Source: an uncultured Clostridia bacterium
Lineage (GTDB): Bacteria; Bacillota_A; Clostridia; Oscillospirales; Ruminococcaceae
Assembly (NCBI GenBank): GCA_947169455.1
Contig: CAMVPV010000128.1
Location: 1 to 5,069, forward strand
Reading direction: 5' to 3'
DNA length: 5,069 nucleotides
Position 1 is the first letter of the stretch. Every line of letters begins with the position of its first letter. The notes beneath the pieces were generated by a model, which worked only from the letters and a program-made list of their open reading frames with translations, did not search any database and had not been told where the DNA came from. The position numbers and the translations under genes were made by a program. This document shows positions 5,055 to 5,069 of the stretch, in pieces.

Positions 5055-5069
5055 GTATATCATGACCGC

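Overview
The window looks like chromosomal DNA from a gut- or rumen-type Clostridia, most like Ruminococcus or another member of the Oscillospiraceae. This is inferred from moderate GC genes with strong AGGAGG-type ribosome binding sites, consensus sigma-A promoters, an anaerobe-type flavin reductase-rubredoxin protein, and a GC-rich triple-hairpin repeat of a kind I associate with Ruminococcus genomes. No search was run, so the genus is a guess.

Layout: positions 1-98 hold a block of tandem hairpins, probably a dispersed repeat. Positions 136-3323 hold a compact three-gene operon on the minus strand, read from right to left. It encodes a phosphoenolpyruvate mutase with a fused N-terminal nucleotidyltransferase domain (pepM), a 2-aminoethylphosphonate-type aminotransferase (phnW-like), and a stand-alone sugar-nucleotidyltransferase-fold cytidylyltransferase of the LicC/PntC type. 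Positions 3324-3632 are a divergent control region with two consensus promoters facing away from each other and a striking set of inverted repeats between them. Positions 3633-4952 hold a plus-strand pair, a flavin reductase-rubredoxin protein (Hrb type) and a TetR-family repressor, closed by a strong intrinsic terminator at 4982-5013.

How it works together: PepM would turn phosphoenolpyruvate into phosphonopyruvate, making the C-P bond. In the standard route phosphonoacetaldehyde is then transaminated to 2-aminoethylphosphonate, and the PntC-like enzyme makes the CMP-activated form for transfer to a glycan or lipid. The expected decarboxylase, phosphonopyruvate decarboxylase (Ppd), is not in this operon, which leaves either an unlinked ppd gene or a different product such as phosphonoalanine. 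The divergent pair looks like an electron-transfer or nitrosative/oxidative-stress module controlled by its own TetR repressor, with a 13-bp palindrome over the -10 box as the likely operator.

The parts most worth a second look are the missing Ppd, the presence of two separate nucleotidyltransferase domains in one operon, and the almost symmetric divergent control region with its 17-bp inverted repeat.
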